Assembly: GCA_944323825.1 (NCBI GenBank)
Contig: CALUTY010000007.1
Span: 121,900-185,899 of the forward strand
Direction: 5' to 3'
DNA: 64,000 bases
DNA from: an uncultured Bacteroidales bacterium
GTDB lineage: Bacteria > Bacteroidota > Bacteroidia > Bacteroidales > UBA932
Shown here piece after piece: positions 25,188-34,495 of this stretch (position 1 is the stretch's first letter; the number at the start of each line of letters is the position of its first letter). The position numbers were made by a program, and so were the translations under genes. The notes under the pieces were generated by a model that worked only from the letters and a program-made list of their open reading frames with translations, searched no databases and had not been told where the DNA came from.

Positions 25188-27449
25188 ATGATACATTTCA
25201 TTAAGGTGTCCGGTTGGGCCTTGCTCTGTGCCGGAATGTGTTTTATGGGGCAGGCTTCTGCCGGTCAGACTCTTGCGGCTCAGGAGAGACCTGTGTACCT
25301 TGACCCGGAAAAACCGGTTGAGGAAAGGGTGGAAGATGCCCTCGGCAGAATGACGCTTGAAGAGAAGATAAAGATCATTCATGCACAGTCCAAGTTCAGT
25401 TCAGGAGGAGTGCCAAGACTTGGCATTCCGGAAGTATGGACCACCGACGGCCCTCACGGTATCCGTCCCGAGGTTCTTTGGGATGAATGGGACCAGGCGG
25501 GATGGACGAATGATTCCTGTGTGGCTTTCCCTGCCCTGACCTGCCTTGCCGCCACCTGGAACACCGAACTCGCGCATCTGTATGGCAAGAGCATAGGCGA
25601 GGAGGCCACTTACCGGGGCAAGGATATGCTTCTCGGTCCTGGTGTGAACATTTACAGGACACCGCTGAACGGGCGCAATTTTGAATACATAGGAGAGGAT
25701 CCTTATCTTGCCGCAGAAATGGCCGTGCCGTATATACAGGGAGTCCAGGAAAACGGTGTGGCAGCCTGTGTCAAGCATTTCGCACTGAACAATCACGAGG
25801 TCAACCGTCACAATACCAATGTCATTGTCGATGAAAGAACATTGCATGAGATTTATCTTCCTGCGTTCAAGGCGGCTGTGCAGAAAGGCCATGCCTGGGC
25901 GATAATGGGAGCATATAACCTGTACCGGAATCAGCATTGTTGTCATAATTCTTTTCTGCTGAATGATATATTGAAAGAAGACTGGAACTTTGACGGGGCT
26001 GTCGTTTCGGACTGGGGCGGTACCCATGACACTGATGAGGCCATCCGCAACGGTCTTGACATGGAGTTCGGCACAGGGACTGACGGGCTGCGGTCAGGGG
26101 CAAGGAATGCATATGACAGCTACCATCTGGCATTTCCATATCTGGAGAAGATCCGCAGCGGAGAAGTCGGCACGGAGGAATTGGACGACAAGGTCCGCAG
26201 GGTGCTCCGTCTGATGTTCAGGACATCCATGAATCCTTATAGGGGCTTCGGAAGCTTCTGTTCGGAAGCGCATTACTCTGCTGCCAGGCAGATCGGGGAC
26301 GAAGGCATTGTCCTTCTGAAGAATGAGGGAGGTCTGCTTCCTCTGGACCTTGACAATGCCGGGAAGATACTTGTGGTAGGGGAGAATGCTATCAAGATGA
26401 TGACTGTGGGAGGCGGAAGCTCGTCGCTGAAGGTGCAGAGGGAGATATCCCCTCTGGATGGCATCCGTGAACGGGCAGGCAAGGATGTGGAAGTCGTCTA
26501 TGCCAGAGGCTATGTCGGAGATCCGTCCGGGGAATATAACGGTGTCACCACAGGTCAGAATCTGCAGGAGGACCGCAGTGCGGAAGAACTGATTGCCGAA
26601 GCCGTGGAAATGGCGAAGGATGCCGACTGTGTCATCTTCATAGGAGGACTCAACAAGAGCTGGAAACAGGACTGCGAGAATTCCGACCGCGCCTCTCTCG
26701 GCCTTCCGTACGGCCAGGACGATGTCATTGAAGCCCTTGCAGCAGTGAATCCTCGTCTTGTAGTGGTCAACATATCCGGAAATGCCGTGGCGATGCCGTG
26801 GATTGACAAGGTCCCTGCTGTCCTGCAGGCCTGGTTCATCGGTTCGGAGGCCGGACATTCCATAGCAGATGTCCTTTCCGGCGATGTCAATCCGTCCGGG
26901 AAGCTTCCTTTTACATTTCCCGCACGCCTTGAGGACTGCCCTGCGCATCTTCTCGGCGACTATTGCGGCAAGTCGGCCAAAGACACCGTGGACATAGAAT
27001 ACAAGGAAGGGATCTATGTCGGATACAGATGGACAGACAGGCAGAAGAATATAAAGCCTCTGTTCCCGTTCGGCCACGGATTGAGCTATACTTCATTTGC
27101 ATACGGCAATCCTGTGGTTGACTCTTCCTCAATGACAGCTGACGGTACTGTCACCGTAAGTGTCGATGTCACCAACACCGGCTCTCGCGAAGGCAAGGAA
27201 GTGGTGCAGCTTTATATATCCGACAGAAAGTCGTCACTACCCCGTCCGGTCAAGGAACTCAAAGGCTTCCGAAAGATAAGCCTGGTTCCAGGTGAGACGA
27301 AGACCGTGTCTTTTACAATCTCTGCTGATGCCCTCTCATTCTATGATCCTCAAAAGCACGGATGGGAGGCAGAACCAGGGAAATTCGATGCCATCATAGC
27401 TTCTTCGTCTGCAGACATCCGTGGCAAGGTTTCATTTGTTCTTCAGTGA
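25188..27449 (+). CDS. GH3 family beta-glycosidase (beta-glucosidase-like)
   Basis: A 753-residue exported enzyme with signal peptide (cleavage near ASAGQTLA). The first domain is the GH3 (beta/alpha)8 barrel: RMTLEEKIKIIHAQ, WTTDGPHGIR, GPGVNIYRTPLNGRNFEYIGEDPYLA, CVKHFALNNHE, and the nucleophile Asp275 in VVSDWGGTHD. The second, alpha/beta sandwich, domain follows from about residue 375 (NEGGLLPLDLDNAGKILVVGENA). A C-terminal fibronectin-III-like domain ends the protein (VTVSVDVTNTGSREGKEVVQLYI). The specificity (glucoside, xyloside or N-acetylhexosaminide) cannot be decided; the motif pattern is that of beta-glucosidases rather than NagZ. It ends before a strong terminator shared with the GH92 genes. 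Confidence 0.92.
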   Translation: MIHFIKVSGWALLCAGMCFMGQASAGQTLAAQERPVYLDPEKPVEERVEDALGRMTLEEKIKIIHAQSKFSSGGVPRLGIPEVWTTDGPHGIRPEVLWDEWDQAGWTNDSCVAFPALTCLAATWNTELAHLYGKSIGEEATYRGKDMLLGPGVNIYRTPLNGRNFEYIGEDPYLAAEMAVPYIQGVQENGVAACVKHFALNNHEVNRHNTNVIVDERTLHEIYLPAFKAAVQKGHAWAIMGAYNLYRNQHCCHNSFLLNDILKEDWNFDGAVVSDWGGTHDTDEAIRNGLDMEFGTGTDGLRSGARNAYDSYHLAFPYLEKIRSGEVGTEELDDKVRRVLRLMFRTSMNPYRGFGSFCSEAHYSAARQIGDEGIVLLKNEGGLLPLDLDNAGKILVVGENAIKMMTVGGGSSSLKVQREISPLDGIRERAGKDVEVVYARGYVGDPSGEYNGVTTGQNLQEDRSAEELIAEAVEMAKDADCVIFIGGLNKSWKQDCENSDRASLGLPYGQDDVIEALAAVNPRLVVVNISGNAVAMPWIDKVPAVLQAWFIGSEAGHSIADVLSGDVNPSGKLPFTFPARLEDCPAHLLGDYCGKSAKDTVDIEYKEGIYVGYRWTDRQKNIKPLFPFGHGLSYTSFAYGNPVVDSSSMTADGTVTVSVDVTNTGSREGKEVVQLYISDRKSSLPRPVKELKGFRKISLVPGETKTVSFTISADALSFYDPQKHGWEAEPGKFDAIIASSSADIRGKVSFVLQ

Positions 27450-27492
27450 TATAAGCCCTCTGTCACAATCTTCAGTGCGAAGCTTGAAACAA

Positions 27493-27531
27493 TAATCCCG
27501 CAACGGTTTTTCCGAATCCGTTGCGGGATTA
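27493..27531. terminator. Bidirectional terminator between the GH3 and GH92 genes
   Basis: TAATCCCGCAACGG (27493-27506) pairs perfectly with CCGTTGCGGGATTA (27518-27531) around an 11-base loop. It lies between two converging genes and can serve both. Confidence 0.75.
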
Positions 27532-27544
27532 ATTTGCATTGCGT

Positions 27545-29758
27545 CTAATACCATGCTTCTGCCGGTTCCGGCCCCATTTCGAACTCTACCGTCGCTCCTG
27601 ACATTATCTGTTCATGGGTGATGAAGCTTCTGCCGTATGGCTGGCCGTTGACCTTCACCGATTGGATGTAGATGTTCTCCCTGCTCACTTCCGGAGCAAG
27701 CACGGTGAATGTCTTTCCGTTTTCCAGATGCATCCTGACTTCAGGGAAGAGAGGCGTGCCGATTTCATATTCGCCGCTGGCCGGATTGACCGGATAGAAG
27801 CCCATTGCACTGAACACATACCAGGCCGACATCTGTCCGCAGTCCTCGTTGCCGCAAAGTCCGGCAGGTGCGTTGAAGTAGAGCTCATGCATCACTTCCG
27901 CAGCATATTTCTGCGTTTTCCACGGCTGTCCGACCTTGTTGAAAAGGTAGATGACATGGTGGCTCGGCTCGTTTCCGTGTGCGTATTGTCCGATCATTCC
28001 TGTGCTGAACAGAGGAAGTTCATCATCGGCTGAAGGGTTGTAGGTGAACATGCTGTCGAGCTTTTCAGCAAACCTTTCCTTGCCTCCGGTGAGCTCTATC
28101 AGCCCTTCAATGTCATGCTGCACGGACCAGAAATAATGCCATCCGTTGCTTTCGCAGATGTGGGCGGTGTATTCGTCCGGCGAGAATCCCGGCTGGAACT
28201 GCCCCTTGCTGTCCCTCGGCTGCATGAATCCGGTCTGAGGGTTATAGACATTCCTGTAGTTCTGTGAGCGGGCGTAGAACTCTTCTGCCACATCTTTCTT
28301 TCCCATCTTTTCCGCCATTCTGGCTATGCACCAGTCATCGTAGGCATATTCGAGCGTGCGGGAGAGTGACCAGTTTTCGGAGTTGTATTTGTCAGTGACA
28401 TCGTATGGCACATAGCCCAGTTTCTTGTATTCTCCGATGCCTCTGTACCAGTCGAGGTTGGCAGTGTTCACGCATGCCTCCAGGGCCTTTTCAGCATCGA
28501 AGTCTCCGATGCCTTTCAGGTAGGCGTCAGCAATGACCGGGACCGCATGGTAGCCTATCATCATGTCTGTCTCGCTGCCCCAGAAGTTCCACACCGGGAG
28601 CCTTCCGTTCTGCTCATAGAATGCGATGAAGGACTTGACCATATCATTCACGCGGGAAGTCTCCGTATATGTGAAGAGCGGATGCGATGCCCTGAAAGTG
28701 TCCCACAGTGAGAATGTCCCGTAGTTCACCCATCCGTCTGTCTTGTGCAACTGTTTGTCAGGACCGTAATATGTGCCGTCCACATCGCTGTATATGGTCG
28801 GGGCTATCATGGAGTGATACAGGGCGGTGTAGAAGTTTACCCTGTCATCCGGGTCACCTCCTGTGACTTCAATTTTGCCGAGCTGGCTGTTCCATTCCTT
28901 TTTCGCTGCTGCAAGATACTTGTCAAAATCATCATGCGGAGCCTCGTCGGCCAGGTTCTTTGCCGCCCCTTCTATGCTTGTTCCGGAAATGGCCGTGGAC
29001 AGGATTATCTGCTCTCCTTCGGCGGTGTCGAAATCAAAGCGGGCTATATAGGCCTTCCCGATTTTCTTCCCGTCCTTCTCGATGTCCTCTATCTTGATGT
29101 CCATCGCATCGAACGGTTTTGAGAATCTTGTCTTGAAATATACTTTCTGGCCTCTTGCCCATCCGTCTGAGAATCTGTAGCCTTGTATTGTCTGCTCGTC
29201 CATGGCCTCGATGTAAGAGTCCTCCGTGAAGTCCCAGTTCGTCGCCTTTTTCAGATCAAGGAAGACTGCAGCTTTCCCTCCGGGGAAGGTGTATCTCTGG
29301 ATGCCGCATCTTGGCGTTGCGGTGAGTTCCACATTGATTCCGTAGTCTTTCAGCAGCACCCTGTAATACCCGGCGCTTGCCTCTTCGTCTTCATGGGAGA
29401 ATTTCGAGTGGATGCCGAGCGGGGCCTCCGCCTCCTTGTACGGCAGGGTGACAGGCATGAAGGAGATGTCATAGAGATCCCCGGCTCCTGTCCCAGAAAG
29501 GTGAGTATGGCTGAACCCGGCTATCGTACTGTCCGGATAGAAATATCCCGCTATCCTGTCCCACCCGGGCAGCCCGTTGTCCGGACTCAGCTGCACCATT
29601 CCGAATGGGGCCTGTGCCCCCGGATATGTGTTGCCTGTGTAGTCTGTCCCTATCAGCGGGTTCACAATCCCGGCATAGTCTTCCGTCTTATCCGATGAGC
29701 ATGACACCGCCGCAATCACCGCTGCAGACAGAAATATTGCTTTCGCCTTGTTTTTCAT
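27545..29758 (-). CDS. GH92 family alpha-mannosidase, lipoprotein
   Basis: A 737-residue lipoprotein (lipobox AAVSC, Cys20) of the GH92 exo-alpha-mannosidases, Ca-dependent inverting enzymes that trim alpha-mannose from N-glycans or yeast mannan. Landmarks are VNPLIGTDYTGNTYPGAQAPFGMVQLSPDN, GFSHTHLSGTGAGDLYD, LWDTFRASHPL and YHAVPVIADAYLKGI. The C-terminal NEDCGQMSAWYVFSAMGFYPVNPASGEYEIGTPLF contains the general acid/base region. It lies 14 bases after the second GH92 gene and is cotranscribed with it. Two GH92 enzymes in tandem often differ in linkage preference (alpha-1,2 against alpha-1,3 or 1,6), but sequence alone does not settle which. Confidence 0.94.
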   Translation of the reverse strand: MKNKAKAIFLSAAVIAAVSCSSDKTEDYAGIVNPLIGTDYTGNTYPGAQAPFGMVQLSPDNGLPGWDRIAGYFYPDSTIAGFSHTHLSGTGAGDLYDISFMPVTLPYKEAEAPLGIHSKFSHEDEEASAGYYRVLLKDYGINVELTATPRCGIQRYTFPGGKAAVFLDLKKATNWDFTEDSYIEAMDEQTIQGYRFSDGWARGQKVYFKTRFSKPFDAMDIKIEDIEKDGKKIGKAYIARFDFDTAEGEQIILSTAISGTSIEGAAKNLADEAPHDDFDKYLAAAKKEWNSQLGKIEVTGGDPDDRVNFYTALYHSMIAPTIYSDVDGTYYGPDKQLHKTDGWVNYGTFSLWDTFRASHPLFTYTETSRVNDMVKSFIAFYEQNGRLPVWNFWGSETDMMIGYHAVPVIADAYLKGIGDFDAEKALEACVNTANLDWYRGIGEYKKLGYVPYDVTDKYNSENWSLSRTLEYAYDDWCIARMAEKMGKKDVAEEFYARSQNYRNVYNPQTGFMQPRDSKGQFQPGFSPDEYTAHICESNGWHYFWSVQHDIEGLIELTGGKERFAEKLDSMFTYNPSADDELPLFSTGMIGQYAHGNEPSHHVIYLFNKVGQPWKTQKYAAEVMHELYFNAPAGLCGNEDCGQMSAWYVFSAMGFYPVNPASGEYEIGTPLFPEVRMHLENGKTFTVLAPEVSRENIYIQSVKVNGQPYGRSFITHEQIMSGATVEFEMGPEPAEAWY

Positions 29759-29772
29759 TGTAAAAATATGTG

Positions 29773-32085
29773 TTATTTCCCGTCGAGGGAGAATGAATAT
29801 GGCCTTGCCTCAGGTCCGGTCGCCCTCATCGTGTCAGGCTCGGAGGACATGGTGAACCTGATGTCAGCCCCGTTCATCAGCTCCTGATGTGAGAGCCATG
29901 TCTTGTCATACTCCTTCCCGTTGAGTGTCATGCCTGAGATGTAGAAGTTCTCCCTGCTGTTCTCCGGAGCGGAAATATGTATCTTCTTTCCGTTTGCAAG
30001 GCTGACCGTGACATCCTTGAACAGCGGTGTGCCGATGATGTACTGGTCTGTCCCAGGGCACACAGGATAGAATCCGAGTGCGGAGAACACATACCATGCG
30101 GAGGTCTGTCCGTTGTCCTCGTCCCCGCAATATCCGTCAGGCTCCGGCGTGTAGAGCTTGTCCATCACATTGCGGATATGGTACTGTGCCTTCCACGGCT
30201 GTCCGCCCCAGTTGTAGAGGTATATCATGTGCTGCACAGGCTGGTTCCCGTGGGCGTAGTTGCCCATGTTCATCACCTGCATTTCACGGATTTCGTGGAT
30301 CGTGAAGCCATAGTAGCTGTTGTCGAATACCGGCGGTATCTCGAACACTTCGTCAAGGTTGGCGCAGAAGTTTTCTTCGCCGCCCATCAGTTCCATAAGT
30401 CCTGCCGGATCATGGAACACGGACCATGTGTAGTGCAGGCTGTTCCCCTCAGTGAAGTCGCCGCCCCATTTGAGCGGGCTGAACGGTGTCTGGAATGTCC
30501 CGTCCTCGTTGCGTCCGCGCATGAGGTGGTCTTCGGCGCTGTAGAGATTCCTGTAGTTCATCGCATGCTGCCTATAAGGCTCCAGCTCTTCCTCGCTCTT
30601 TCCGAGAGCTTTTCCGAGTGTGTAGATGCACCAGTCATCGTATGCATATTCAAGTGTGCGTGCCGCACTTTCGTTGATTCCCACATTGCAAGGCACATAG
30701 CCGAGCCTGTTGTAATAGTCCCATCCGAGCCTTCCGGTGGACGAAACCTCAGGGTGCACGCTGTTGGCACCGTGTGTGACGGCTTCCCAAAGCTTTTCGA
30801 TGTCCTGGCCCCTGATGCCTTTCAAATATGCGTCAGCTACCACCGAAGCAGAGTTGTTCCCGACCATGCAGCCCCTGTGTCCCGGGCTTGCCCATTCAGG
30901 CAGGAAGCCGCTTTCAAGATAGGCATTCACGAGCCCCTCCTGCATCTTTTCGTTCATTTCCGGATAGACAAGGTTCAGAAGAGGGAAAAGACAGCGGAAA
31001 GTGTCCCAGAATCCCGTGTCGGTGAACATATATCCCGGCAGCACCTCCCCGTTGTAAGGGCTGTAGTGTACAGTTTCTCCTGCTGCATTGATTTCAGACA
31101 GGTTGCGCGGGAAGAGCACGGACCTGTAGAGGCAAGAGTAGAATGTCCTGAGGTTGTCTATGTTGTCATCCGACACGGAAATCCTGCCGAGAATGTCGTT
31201 CCAGCAAGCCCTGCCTTCAGCCTTGACAGCCTCAAAAGACCTTCCGGCCACTTCATTGAGGTTGATTTCCGCCTGTTCCACGCTGATGAATGAGGAAGCC
31301 ACCTGCAGGTTCACCTGCTGTCCCCTGGCCGTCTTGAATCCGACGATTGCCCCTGCATGGTCAGTCTTGACTTCCGCCTCCTTGCTGAGGTCAGCGGCCT
31401 TGGTGACCTTTCCGTCCTTCACCGTAGCCACATATTCAAAAGGCGTGTCGGAAACAATCACGAACCAGTTCTTGAAGTTCTCCGGCACTCCTCCCGAATT
31501 TTTCGTCGTATATCCTATGATCTTCTTTTCCGAAGGTATCACCTTGACGAACGACCCTTTGTCGAATGCATCCACCACGAAGTATGACATTTCCCGTTCA
31601 GGGTATGTGAATCTGAACGAAGCCGCCCTCTCCGTCGGCGTCAGCTCTGCAACCACATCATGGTCTGCTAGATAGACGCTGTACCAGTAAGGTGTTGCCG
31701 TTTCCGACTTGTGCGAGAACCAGCTTGCCCTTTCTTCCTCATCGAACACCGGTCCCGTAGTCACCGGCATTATCGAGAACTGCCCGTAGTCATTTATCCA
31801 CGGACTCGGCTGATGTGTCTGCTTCAGTCCCCGTATCTTGTCCGCAGAGTAGGTATAGGCCCATCCGTCGCCCATCTTTCCTGTCTGAGGTGTCCAGAAG
31901 TTCATTCCCCACGGCCTCGCCGTCGCCGGATAAGTGTTTCCCGTGGAAAGTTCAAACTTTGACATCGTCCCCACCAGCGTGCTCACATGGTCTACCGGCT
32001 CTGCCGCCGTCTGCGTCTGTGTCGTTGCCGAGCATGCCCCCAAAGCGAGCATCCCCCCTAAGAATAACAATCGAGTGGTCTTCAT
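29773..32085 (-). CDS. GH92 family alpha-mannosidase, lipoprotein (first gene of pair)
   Basis: A 770-residue lipoprotein (lipobox ALGAC, Cys18). GH92 features: VSTLVGTMSKFELSTGNTYPATARPWGMNFWTPQ, LKQTHQPSPWINDYGQFSIMP, FWDTFRCLFPLLNLVYPE, SASVVADAYLKGI and NGQTSAWYVFSALGFYPVCPGTDQYIIGTPLF. The substrate region around HQPSPWINDYG differs from the HTHLSGTGAGD of its neighbour, which in this family separates subgroups with different linkage preferences. It is the promoter-proximal gene of a two-gene operon and has a consensus promoter 50 bases upstream. With the GH20 and GH3 enzymes it could take part in stripping N-glycan or mannoprotein chains. Confidence 0.94.
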   Translation of the reverse strand: MKTTRLLFLGGMLALGACSATTQTQTAAEPVDHVSTLVGTMSKFELSTGNTYPATARPWGMNFWTPQTGKMGDGWAYTYSADKIRGLKQTHQPSPWINDYGQFSIMPVTTGPVFDEEERASWFSHKSETATPYWYSVYLADHDVVAELTPTERAASFRFTYPEREMSYFVVDAFDKGSFVKVIPSEKKIIGYTTKNSGGVPENFKNWFVIVSDTPFEYVATVKDGKVTKAADLSKEAEVKTDHAGAIVGFKTARGQQVNLQVASSFISVEQAEINLNEVAGRSFEAVKAEGRACWNDILGRISVSDDNIDNLRTFYSCLYRSVLFPRNLSEINAAGETVHYSPYNGEVLPGYMFTDTGFWDTFRCLFPLLNLVYPEMNEKMQEGLVNAYLESGFLPEWASPGHRGCMVGNNSASVVADAYLKGIRGQDIEKLWEAVTHGANSVHPEVSSTGRLGWDYYNRLGYVPCNVGINESAARTLEYAYDDWCIYTLGKALGKSEEELEPYRQHAMNYRNLYSAEDHLMRGRNEDGTFQTPFSPLKWGGDFTEGNSLHYTWSVFHDPAGLMELMGGEENFCANLDEVFEIPPVFDNSYYGFTIHEIREMQVMNMGNYAHGNQPVQHMIYLYNWGGQPWKAQYHIRNVMDKLYTPEPDGYCGDEDNGQTSAWYVFSALGFYPVCPGTDQYIIGTPLFKDVTVSLANGKKIHISAPENSRENFYISGMTLNGKEYDKTWLSHQELMNGADIRFTMSSEPDTMRATGPEARPYSFSLDGK

Positions 32086-32135
32086 ACCTGCCTGTTATAA
32101 AATGTTATTAGTTATGACTGAATTATCCAATCCCA

Positions 32136-32167
32136 CAAAAATAGACAAAATAACCAACAGCCCCAAA
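32136..32167 (-). promoter_or_regulatory. Promoter of the GH92 pair
   Basis: On the minus strand TTTG (32167-32164), a 20-base spacer and TATTTTTG (32143-32136), leaving a leader of about 45 nucleotides. Confidence 0.65.
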
Positions 32168-32187
32168 TCAAAAATTAAAATTGGATA

Positions 32188-32246
32188 TTTGCAAAATCTC
32201 CATCTGTTCACTAATTTTGTTACCGCTGTAAATTTTACCGCTGTAA
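32188..32246 (+). promoter_or_regulatory. Promoter of the decayed ATPase gene with two TTACCGCTGTAA repeats
   Basis: TTTG (32188-32191), a 20-base spacer and TAATTTTG (32212-32219) form a consensus promoter. Two direct copies of TTACCGCTGTAA follow immediately at 32220-32231 and 32235-32246; each copy is itself an inverted repeat (TTAC..GTAA). They cover the predicted transcription start and look like an operator, which is inference. Confidence 0.55.
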
Positions 32247-32261
32247 TAAAATTTTCAAGCC

Positions 32262-33128
32262 ATGAAATTCTACAACAGGGAGGCAGAAATTGCCAAATTG
32301 CGCGAAATACGCAGTTTGTCTTACAGTGACCATTCAAGGCTGACGGTCGCGACAGGCCGCCGCAGGATCGGCAAGACTTCGCTGATAGTCACTGCCATGG
32401 AAGATGAGCCGTTCGTATATCTGTTTGTCGGTCGCAAGAACGAAGCGTCATTGTGTGCCGGCTATTATTCATGCCGTATGTGATCCTGACTCTCCTTTCA
32501 AGGATGAGGGCAGGAATCTTCTCATCGATGAGTTCGGAAAGCATTATGGCACATATTTTTCGATTCTTGATGCCATTTCAAGCGGCATAAATACTCAGTC
32601 CGGCATAGCTTCGATGCTGGGCGAAAAAAGTATCGGCGGACATCTGAAAAAACTGGAGGAAACCTACGGCATCATAAGGAAAATGCGTCCTATCCTGTCA
32701 AAAAAAGGGACTCAGACTGTCAGATATGAAATATCGGACATGTTCCTGCGTTTCTGGTTCCGGTATTTTGAGGGCAACCGTACTTTAGTGGAAATGAATC
32801 AGTACGAGGTGCTGGAAAAATCATTTCCGCTGACTATCCCACATGGTCCGGAAAGACTCTCGAAGAATATTTCAAGCAGCAGTTCATCGAAAGCCATGAG
32901 TATCGGGACATCGGCTCATATTGGGAAGCCAAGAAAAGCAGGGAGCAGAATGAAATCGACATCGTTGCATTGAAGCTGGAGAAAAACAGGGCCGTTGCCG
33001 TCGAAGTCAAACGCCAGCGCAAGGAGTTCAAGCCCGCCATCTTTGCCGAAAAGGTGCAGCATCTCAAAGCCAAGCTCCTGCCTCATTATGACATAGACCA
33101 AATCTGCCTCACATTGGAGGACATGTAG
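32262..33128 (+). pseudogene. Decayed archaeal-type AAA ATPase (ATPase_2/DUF234 class)
   Basis: The reading is in three pieces. The first (32262 to about 32460) gives MKFYNREAEIAKLREI and the Walker A loop GRRRIGKTSLIV, ending in a typical YLFVGRKNEASLC. About 200 residues, including Walker B, are then missing. The second frame (about 32465-32825) carries the winged-helix part (ILDAISSGINTQSGIASMLG, HLKKLEETYGIIRKMRPIL, YEISDMFLRFWFRYF). A shift near 32825 leads into a third frame with LEEYFKQQFIESHEYRDIGSYWEA and a PD-(D/E)xK-like end (NEIDIVALKL..AVAVEVKRQ), stopping at TAG 33126-33128. After this stop the same frame continues to 33233 (NTYKALEKEDTKLWHYGPVS), possibly a piece of another gene. 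One deletion and at least one frameshift make it non-functional. Confidence 0.8.
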
Positions 33129-33259
33129 TTCTATTACCATTCGAATACTTATAAAGCGCTTGAAAAAGAAGATACCAAACTGTGGCATTATGGCCCTGTT
33201 TCGTTGTATCAGGAGTTTCTTGAGAAGCACTGAAATCCATAAGGGCGCGTATGCTGATA

Positions 33260-33298
33260 AAAGTCCACAAATTTGTGGTCCACAAGTTTGTGGACTTT
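33260..33298. repeat. Two tandem palindromes overlapping an ATPase promoter
   Basis: CCACAAATTTGTGG (33265-33278) and CCACAAGTTTGTGG (33280-33293) lie one base apart; the outer arms AAAGTCCACAAA and TTTGTGGACTTT (33260-33271, 33287-33298) also pair, so the whole can fold as one long hairpin. The right palindrome contains the -33 TTTG of the next gene. It could be an operator pair, and with the following T-run a terminator for the decayed gene upstream. Confidence 0.6.
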
Positions 33299-33318
33299 CT
33301 TTTTTATTTCTATCTTTG
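33287..33318 (+). promoter_or_regulatory. Promoter of the AAA ATPase gene at 33338
   Basis: TTTG (33287-33290), a 20-base spacer and TATCTTTG (33311-33318); the leader would be only about 13 nucleotides. Confidence 0.65.
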
Positions 33319-33337
33319 TTTTCAAATACAATGAGTT

Positions 33338-34495
33338 ATGGGAAAGGCATTCATATTCGGGGTATCTGTTTCAGGAGAGAATTTTACGGATAGGGTTGAG
33401 GAGACAAAAAGGATAAGGATGAATTTTGAGAACGGGTTGAATACAATCCTGATTTCACCGAGACGAATCGGCAAGACATCCCTTGTGAACAGGGTATGTG
33501 ACTGTATGGCTGATGTCGAGGGTATCCAGACAGTGAGAATGGATGTTTATGACTGCAGGAATGAATACGATTTTTATAATAAATTTGCGGCTTCAATCTT
33601 GAAGGCGACATCGTCCCGGATGGAGCATGCCGTGGAAACAGCAAAAGAGTTTCTTGGCAGGATTGTTCCGAAAATCTCGATAAGCCCTGACCCGGCGAGC
33701 GAATATTCCATATCATTGGGAATCAGACCGAAGGATATTTCTCCGGAAGAGGTGCTGTCGCTTCCGGAAAGGATAGCGGAGAAGAAGGATATCCGTCTGG
33801 TCATCTGTATTGATGAATTTCAGCAGGTGGGGGATTTCCCGGATTCTGTCAATGTGCAAAAAAGGCTGAGGGCTGTGTGGCAGCATCAGAAAAGGACTTC
33901 TTATTGCCTTTATGGCAGCAAGAAACATATGATGGAAAATCTTTTCCAGAGCAGGAGAATGCCTTTTTATCAGTTCGGGGACACCATATATCTCGGAAAC
34001 ATTCCCGTTGAAGAGTGGGTGCCGTATATCCGTACTCGCTTTGAGGCTAAAGAGAAGAAGATTTCTGAGAATCTCGCCGCTGAAATATGCCGTATGGTGG
34101 ACAATCATTCATCGTATGTTCAGCAGCTTGCATGGAATGTGATGATTGAGACAGAGTCGGAGGCGACACGGCAGAATCTGAAGGACGCCGTGCATAAGCT
34201 TATAGCCCAATCTTCACCTCTGTTTATCCAACAGGCGGAAAATCTTTCTTCATATCAGATGAATTTTCTCAAGGCGGTGAGCGCCGGCATAAATGACGGT
34301 TTCGGACGGCGGTCTGTCATTGAAGACTTCAATTTGGGCTCGAAGTCCAACATTGCCCGCCTGGTCAATAGCTTGACAGATAAAGAATTAATTGATAAAA
34401 CCAAGGCCGGTGTCTTTTTTGCGGATCCTGTCTTCCGGCTTTGGTTCCAGTCAGAGTATGGTACTGTTTCGGCACATTTCAGCGGTTTACTTTGA
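33338..34495 (+). CDS. AAA ATPase of the archaeal ATPase_2 type
   Basis: A 385-residue P-loop ATPase. It has a Walker A loop in ILISPRRIGKTSLVNRV, a Walker B strand in IRLVICIDEFQQVGDF, a sensor-like SYCLYGSKKHMM, and a C-terminal winged helix (NFLKAVSAGINDGFGR, GSKSNIARLVNSLTDKELI, FADPVFRLWFQ). Unlike its neighbour it lacks a C-terminal nuclease-like DUF234 domain. Such genes are common, patchily distributed accessory genes in Bacteroidota and archaea; no function is established and a role in defence or as part of mobile DNA is only suspected. Its stop overlaps by 9 bases the 3' end of the converging ATPase gene. Confidence 0.82.
   Translation: MGKAFIFGVSVSGENFTDRVEETKRIRMNFENGLNTILISPRRIGKTSLVNRVCDCMADVEGIQTVRMDVYDCRNEYDFYNKFAASILKATSSRMEHAVETAKEFLGRIVPKISISPDPASEYSISLGIRPKDISPEEVLSLPERIAEKKDIRLVICIDEFQQVGDFPDSVNVQKRLRAVWQHQKRTSYCLYGSKKHMMENLFQSRRMPFYQFGDTIYLGNIPVEEWVPYIRTRFEAKEKKISENLAAEICRMVDNHSSYVQQLAWNVMIETESEATRQNLKDAVHKLIAQSSPLFIQQAENLSSYQMNFLKAVSAGINDGFGRRSVIEDFNLGSKSNIARLVNSLTDKELIDKTKAGVFFADPVFRLWFQSEYGTVSAHFSGLL

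Noticed and set aside
29977..31293. A 438-codon plus-strand frame over the GH92 gene
   Set aside because: Val/His/Arg-rich shadow with no recognisable domain, opposite an unmistakable GH92 gene.
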